Assembly: GCA_046712825.1 (NCBI GenBank)
Contig: JBKKCR010000213.1
Coordinates: 1-7,880 of the forward strand
DNA: 7,880 bases
DNA from: DATFGK01 sp046712825
GTDB taxonomy: Bacteria; Actinomycetota; AC-67
Direction of reading: 5' to 3'
A model generated the notes under the pieces. That model made no database searches, had not been told where the DNA came from, and saw only the letters and a program-made list of their open reading frames with translations. The translations under genes were made by a program, and so were the position numbers. Shown here piece by piece: positions 5,588 to 7,880 of this stretch. Numbering within the stretch: position 1 is the stretch's first letter; the number at the start of each line of letters is the position of its first letter.

Positions 5588-5926
5588 TTAGGCCTGCGGC
5601 CTCGCCGGCTCGGGCTCCCAGTCACGGACGGCCTCCGCGACCTTCACCAGAACGGTCGCGAGCCCGGCCACACCGAGGAGTCTCAGGACGGGATGCCGCC
5701 GGACGATCGGCGAGCGCGCGATGACGGGAGCGACCGCGATGACCCCCATGGAGAGCTTGTTCCGGAGATCCTTGCCTCGCGGCGAAGCGAGATAGGTCAG
5801 GGCGTCGTTCACGACCCGCTGGACGTCGTCGCGGACATTCGCGGCGACGCCTTCCACCGTCTCGATCATCGAGAAAGCCGGCTGACTCTCGTCAGCCGGC
5901 TTCCCCTGTGAAGCTTTGTTCGTCAC
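5588..5926 (-). CDS. Small protein of unknown function, possibly membrane-associated
   Basis: I do not recognise a family. Read from the GTG at 5924-5926 it has 112 residues: a polar N-terminus (1-20), a probably helical segment (20-58) with charged residues (TVEGVAANVRDDVQRVVNDA), then two moderately hydrophobic stretches at ~59-70 (SMGVIAVAPVIA) and ~80-97 (VLRLLGVAGLATVLVKVA), and a charged Pro-rich tail. A peripheral or single-pass membrane protein is plausible. The GTG overlaps the TAG stop of the upstream gene by one base (TAGTG), typical of coupled translation. The alternative is ATG at 5867-5869 (93 residues), which would leave the strong hairpin at 5875-5902 outside the coding sequence but has no ribosome site; homologues would decide. 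Pairing with a stress membrane protein suggests an envelope-stress role, by inference only. It converges with the MBL gene, 4 nt apart. Confidence 0.7.
   Translation of the reverse strand: MTNKASQGKPADESQPAFSMIETVEGVAANVRDDVQRVVNDALTYLASPRGKDLRNKLSMGVIAVAPVIARSPIVRRHPVLRLLGVAGLATVLVKVAEAVRDWEPEPARPQA
5590..5602. terminator. Weak inverted repeat at the convergent gene ends
   Basis: AGGCC-TGC-GGCCT is a 5-bp perfect stem with a 3-nt loop, immediately after the stop of the MBL gene and overlapping the stop codon and last codons of the opposite gene. It could help end plus-strand transcription from pirin-MBL. It has no U-tract, and such short GC repeats arise by chance. Confidence 0.2.
5875..5902 (-). 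terminator. Strong 12-bp hairpin with GNRA loop at the junction of two minus-strand genes
   Basis: AAGCCGGCTGAC (5875-5886) and GTCAGCCGGCTT (5891-5902) form a perfect 12-bp stem. Read on the minus strand the loop is GAGA closed by C-G, a stable GNRA tetraloop, and the stem continues into TTTCTC. It has the form of an intrinsic terminator or attenuator for the gene at 5926-6189. If the downstream gene starts at its GTG (5926), the hairpin lies in codons 9-17; if it starts at ATG 5869, the hairpin lies just before the start codon and could limit downstream expression. Confidence 0.6.
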
Positions 5927-6189
5927 TAGACCGCGGCACCCCGCCGACCCGACACCGCGCGGTACACGAGCAGTGCAACGATGGCTCCGATGATCGAGCC
6001 GATGATCCCGGACGGCTGGATGTCGGCGTCGCCCTTGTAGAACAAGCTTCCGAGGAAGCCTCCAACGAACGACCCGATGATCCCCAAAACGATGGTTCCG
6101 ATGACGCCCATCCCGTCCCGGCCGGGCACCACTGCCCGCGCGACGAACCCCGCGATCAAACCGATGATCAGCCACCACACGATGCTCAT
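5926..6189 (-). CDS. GlsB/YeaQ/YmgE family stress-response membrane protein
   Basis: An 87-residue very hydrophobic inner-membrane protein of the transglycosylase-associated (Transgly_assoc) family; members are often stress-induced and their molecular role is not settled. Seen: three membrane segments at ~3-20 (IVWWLIIGLIAGFVARAV), ~27-50 (MGVIGTIVLGIIGSFVGGFL) and ~61-77 (GIIGSIIGAIVALLVYR), rich in Gly repeats as is typical, with the family's VARAVVPGRDGMG loop after the first segment. The length is normal. The ATG at 6187-6189 is preceded by an excellent ribosome site, GGGAGG with a 6-nt spacer. A possible ECF-sigma promoter lies at 6208-6234. Its TAG stop overlaps the GTG of the next gene by one base. 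The family call is confident. Confidence 0.94.
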   Translation of the reverse strand: MSIVWWLIIGLIAGFVARAVVPGRDGMGVIGTIVLGIIGSFVGGFLGSLFYKGDADIQPSGIIGSIIGAIVALLVYRAVSGRRGAAV

Positions 6190-6207
6190 CCGCTGCCTCC
6201 CTCACTT

Positions 6208-6234
6208 GACGGCTGCAGGAGTGTTACCCGTTCC
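6208..6234 (-). promoter_or_regulatory. Possible ECF-sigma (SigE-like) promoter of the stress membrane gene
   Basis: On the minus strand GGAAC (6230-6234), an 18-nt spacer and CGTC (6208-6211) lie 18 nt before the ATG, with the ribosome site between. Mycobacterial SigE-type promoters read about GGAAC, 18-20 nt, then (C/G)GTT. The -35 and the spacing match; the -10 has one mismatch. No good housekeeping promoter is visible in the 72-nt gap. Stress control suits the gene, but this is inference. Confidence 0.35.
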
Positions 6235-6236
6235 GC

Positions 6237-6254
6237 GCCACGACGAATCGTGGC
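6237..6254 (-). terminator. UUCG-loop hairpin terminator after the ABC transporter operon
   Basis: GCCACGA (6237-6243) and TCGTGGC (6248-6254) form a perfect 7-bp stem. On the minus strand the loop is TTCG, and the hairpin starts 7 nt past the permease stop. There is no U-tract, as in many actinobacterial hairpin terminators. It also separates the exporter operon from the stress gene promoter immediately downstream. Confidence 0.5.
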
Positions 6255-6261
6255 CGGCCGC

Positions 6262-7056
6262 CTAGGCCGTCGCTTTGCGGAACGCCATCCGCGCGAGCGT
6301 CATCCCACCGATCGCGACGCCGACGAGGAACAAGGTGGCCCACCCGAGTTGTCCCCAATCGATCGCCGTGGACAGCGTCCGGTTCTCGACGACGCCGACC
6401 ATGAGGTTCCGCGAGGCGTCGACCGCGTACGCAACGGGGTTGAACTTCCCGAATGTGGCGATCCAGCCGGGGAGGACATCCTTCGGTACGAGCGCCGGCG
6501 AGAGGAACAGCAGCGGGAATAGGAAGAAGTTGACGATCATCAGGGTCGCCTCGGTGCTCTTCGTCCGGAGCGCGACCACGTTCGACAACGCGGCGAGTCC
6601 GATGCCGAAGATCACGGCCAGAAGAAGCGCGGCCAGCACGCCGAGCGGCCCGTGCACGAAGCGCACACCGAGCGCCATCGCGAGCAGGACCATGAACAAT
6701 CCTTGGACGAACATCCGTGCGGCGTCGGCCAGCGCGCGCCCCATCAGGATCGCCATACGGTTGATCGGCGCGATCAAGAACTTGTCGAAGAGGCCCACCT
6801 CGATGTCGTGCACCATCCCCATCCCGCTCTGGAACGAGCCGAACAGGATCGTCTGAAGCATCACCGCGGGCGCGAACAGCGTCACGTAACTCATGCCCGG
6901 CGGCAGCGTCGCGCGACCGAAGTTCTTCATGACCTGGCTGAACAACAGGAGCCAGATCAGCGGCTGCAAGAGCGAGAGGACGAGGAACACCGGCCGCCGG
7001 ATCGTTCGCTTCATCGAGCGGACGGCCAGCGCCGTCGTGACGCGCAGCGTCTCCAC
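6262..7056 (-). CDS. ABC-2 type transporter permease (DrrB-like)
   Basis: A 264-residue integral membrane subunit of an ABC-2 exporter, normal length for the DrrB-like family. Six membrane segments can be seen at about 23-43, 57-78, 115-132, 137-161, 170-190 and 237-256. The cytoplasmic stretch EVGLFDKFLIAPINR (86-100), which contacts the ATPase in this family, and the late motif KFNPVAYAVDASRNLM (204-219) are both typical. The start is GTG at 7054-7056, with GGAGGGG about 8 nt upstream inside the end of the ATPase gene; the 3-nt gap between them implies coupled translation. DrrAB-type pairs export lipids, antibiotics or other hydrophobic compounds; nothing here identifies the cargo, and no biosynthetic cluster is visible. 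Confidence 0.94.
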   Translation of the reverse strand: METLRVTTALAVRSMKRTIRRPVFLVLSLLQPLIWLLLFSQVMKNFGRATLPPGMSYVTLFAPAVMLQTILFGSFQSGMGMVHDIEVGLFDKFLIAPINRMAILMGRALADAARMFVQGLFMVLLAMALGVRFVHGPLGVLAALLLAVIFGIGLAALSNVVALRTKSTEATLMIVNFFLFPLLFLSPALVPKDVLPGWIATFGKFNPVAYAVDASRNLMVGVVENRTLSTAIDWGQLGWATLFLVGVAIGGMTLARMAFRKATA

Positions 7057-7059
7057 CGT

Positions 7060-7880
7060 CTATCCCCTCCCCCGGCGGCGCTGGAAGCTGAAACCCGTCG
7101 GCTTCCCCTCTTCGTCGCGCAGGGCGTGCCCGGTGATCTTCATGAACACGTCGTCGAGCGTCGGCGGCGAAACGGCGATGCGCGCGTCCAGGCCGGCCTC
7201 TTCGATCGCGCGAAGCGCCTCGGGCAGCACCTCCCGAGCTCCGTCCTTCATGTTGGCGATCACCGTGCGGTCGGCCTCGCGCACCTCGGCCAGCCCCTCG
7301 ATCCCGCGCAGGATCGCGGCACCCCGGTCGATCAGCTCACGGAGGGCGTCGGGGTCGTCGGTCGTGAACGAGAGCGACAGCACCTCTCCCCCGAGCTCCG
7401 CCTTCATCGATGCGGGGCTCCCCTCGGCCACGATCATGCCGTGGTCGATGACGGCGAGCCGCTCGCAGAGCGTGTCGGCCTCCTCCATGTACTGCGTCGT
7501 GAGGAACACCGTCGTCCCGTTACGGTTGAGGCGCTGCAGCTCATCCCACATCGCGCGGCGGTTCTGCGGGTCGAGCCCGGTGGTCGGCTCGTCGAGGAAC
7601 AGAAGCTTCGGGCGGTGCATGAGCGCCTGCGCGAGATCGAGACGCCGGCGCATCCCTCCCGAGTAGAAACCGGCGCGGCGGTGGGCCGCGTCCGACAGGC
7701 CGACCAACTCGAGCAACTCGTCCGCGCGGCGCAAGGCTTCCCGCTGAGCGAGGTGGTACAGACGGCCGGACAGCACGAGGTTCTCGCGGCCGGTCAGGTC
7801 CTCGTCCACCGACACGTCTTGCGCCGCGTAGCCGATCACCTCGCGGATCCGCCGGTCGTCGCGACCGAGCGCGAACCCGG
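7060..7880 (-). CDS. ABC transporter ATP-binding protein (DrrA-like), N-terminus cut by window end
   Basis: The nucleotide-binding subunit of the exporter, partner of the permease 3 nt downstream. About 272 residues are visible; the frame stays open to the window edge, so the Walker A region lies outside. Seen in order: Q-loop (IGYAAQD), ENLVLSGRLYHL, signature YSGGMRRRLDLAQALM, Walker B LLFLDEPTTGLD, and TTQYMEEAD in place of the usual switch-His motif. Gln at that position is common in DrrA-type proteins, so it is not a defect. The C-terminal ~90 residues carry the domain often found on DrrA-like ATPases (DUF4162 type), ending in PPTLDDVFMKITG. The stop is TAG at 7060-7062. The in-frame GTG at 7837-7839 is internal, because upstream codons (GRDDRREV) continue the conserved domain. 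Confidence 0.95.
   Translation of the reverse strand, partial: GFALGRDDRRIREVIGYAAQDVSVDEDLTGRENLVLSGRLYHLAQREALRRADELLELVGLSDAAHRRAGFYSGGMRRRLDLAQALMHRPKLLFLDEPTTGLDPQNRRAMWDELQRLNRNGTTVFLTTQYMEEADTLCERLAVIDHGMIVAEGSPASMKAELGGEVLSLSFTTDDPDALRELIDRGAAILRGIEGLAEVREADRTVIANMKDGAREVLPEALRAIEEAGLDARIAVSPPTLDDVFMKITGHALRDEEGKPTGFSFQRRRGRG

Noticed and set aside
5927..6205. Minus-strand frame extending the small unknown protein upstream through the GlsB/YmgE-type gene
   Set aside because: The GlsB/YmgE-type frame has the ribosome site and the family match; the extension is its shadow.
7060..7880. Defective ATPase because the switch histidine is replaced by Gln (TTQYMEEAD)
   Set aside because: This replacement is usual in DrrA-type ATPases, and Walker B and signature motifs are intact.
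1..7880. Mobile element, prophage, CRISPR array, toxin-antitoxin or other defence system
   Set aside because: No transposase, integrase, phage protein, spaced repeat array or terminal inverted repeats were found. Gene content is conserved housekeeping plus an exporter, with uniform composition.

Overview
The window is high-G+C bacterial chromosome and most likely comes from an actinobacterium (Actinomycetota). The clues are the composition, GTG and TTG starts, apparently leaderless genes with a TANNNT -10 about 7 nt before the start codon, a possible PafBC/RecA-NDp promoter (an actinobacterial DNA-damage motif) ahead of the uvrA operon, and a beta-lactamase-fold hydrolase near uvrA, as in mycobacteria (Rv1637c beside uvrA). 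I cannot name the class; an uncultivated deep-branching lineage is possible but is only a guess.

Layout: (1) 1-643, minus: 5' part of uvrC, with its own leaderless-type -10. (2) 644-890: intergenic, with a strong hairpin terminator and smaller inverted repeats. (3) 891-4079, minus: a two-gene unit, a small Rieske [2Fe-2S] protein followed 24 nt later by uvrA. (4) 4080-4223: a compact divergent control region with a PafBC-like promoter toward Rieske-uvrA, a leaderless-type -10 toward the other side, and an unusual cluster of GGACC repeats. (5) 4224-5583, plus: a pirin/quercetinase-type cupin and an MBL-fold hydrolase, 4 nt apart. (6) 5588-6189, minus: a GlsB/YeaQ/YmgE-type stress membrane protein and an unrecognised small protein whose GTG start overlaps the preceding stop; a perfect 12-bp hairpin sits at this junction. 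(7) 6262-7880, minus: a DrrAB-like ABC exporter pair, permease complete and ATPase cut by the window end.

UvrA and UvrC are the damage-recognition and incision proteins of nucleotide excision repair. They are encoded in the same direction but appear to be separate transcription units. The Rieske protein shares the uvrA promoter and so may be damage-induced with it; its electron partner is unknown. The pirin-MBL pair is divergently controlled from the same 144 bp. The stress membrane gene has a possible ECF-sigma promoter. The ABC exporter is a separate operon ending in a UUCG hairpin.

I see no mobile element, CRISPR array, tRNA, rRNA or phage gene. The window is mainly housekeeping. The points most worth following are the regulatory architecture at 4080-4223, the Rieske-uvrA coupling, and the stable-tetraloop hairpins that punctuate the minus-strand genes.
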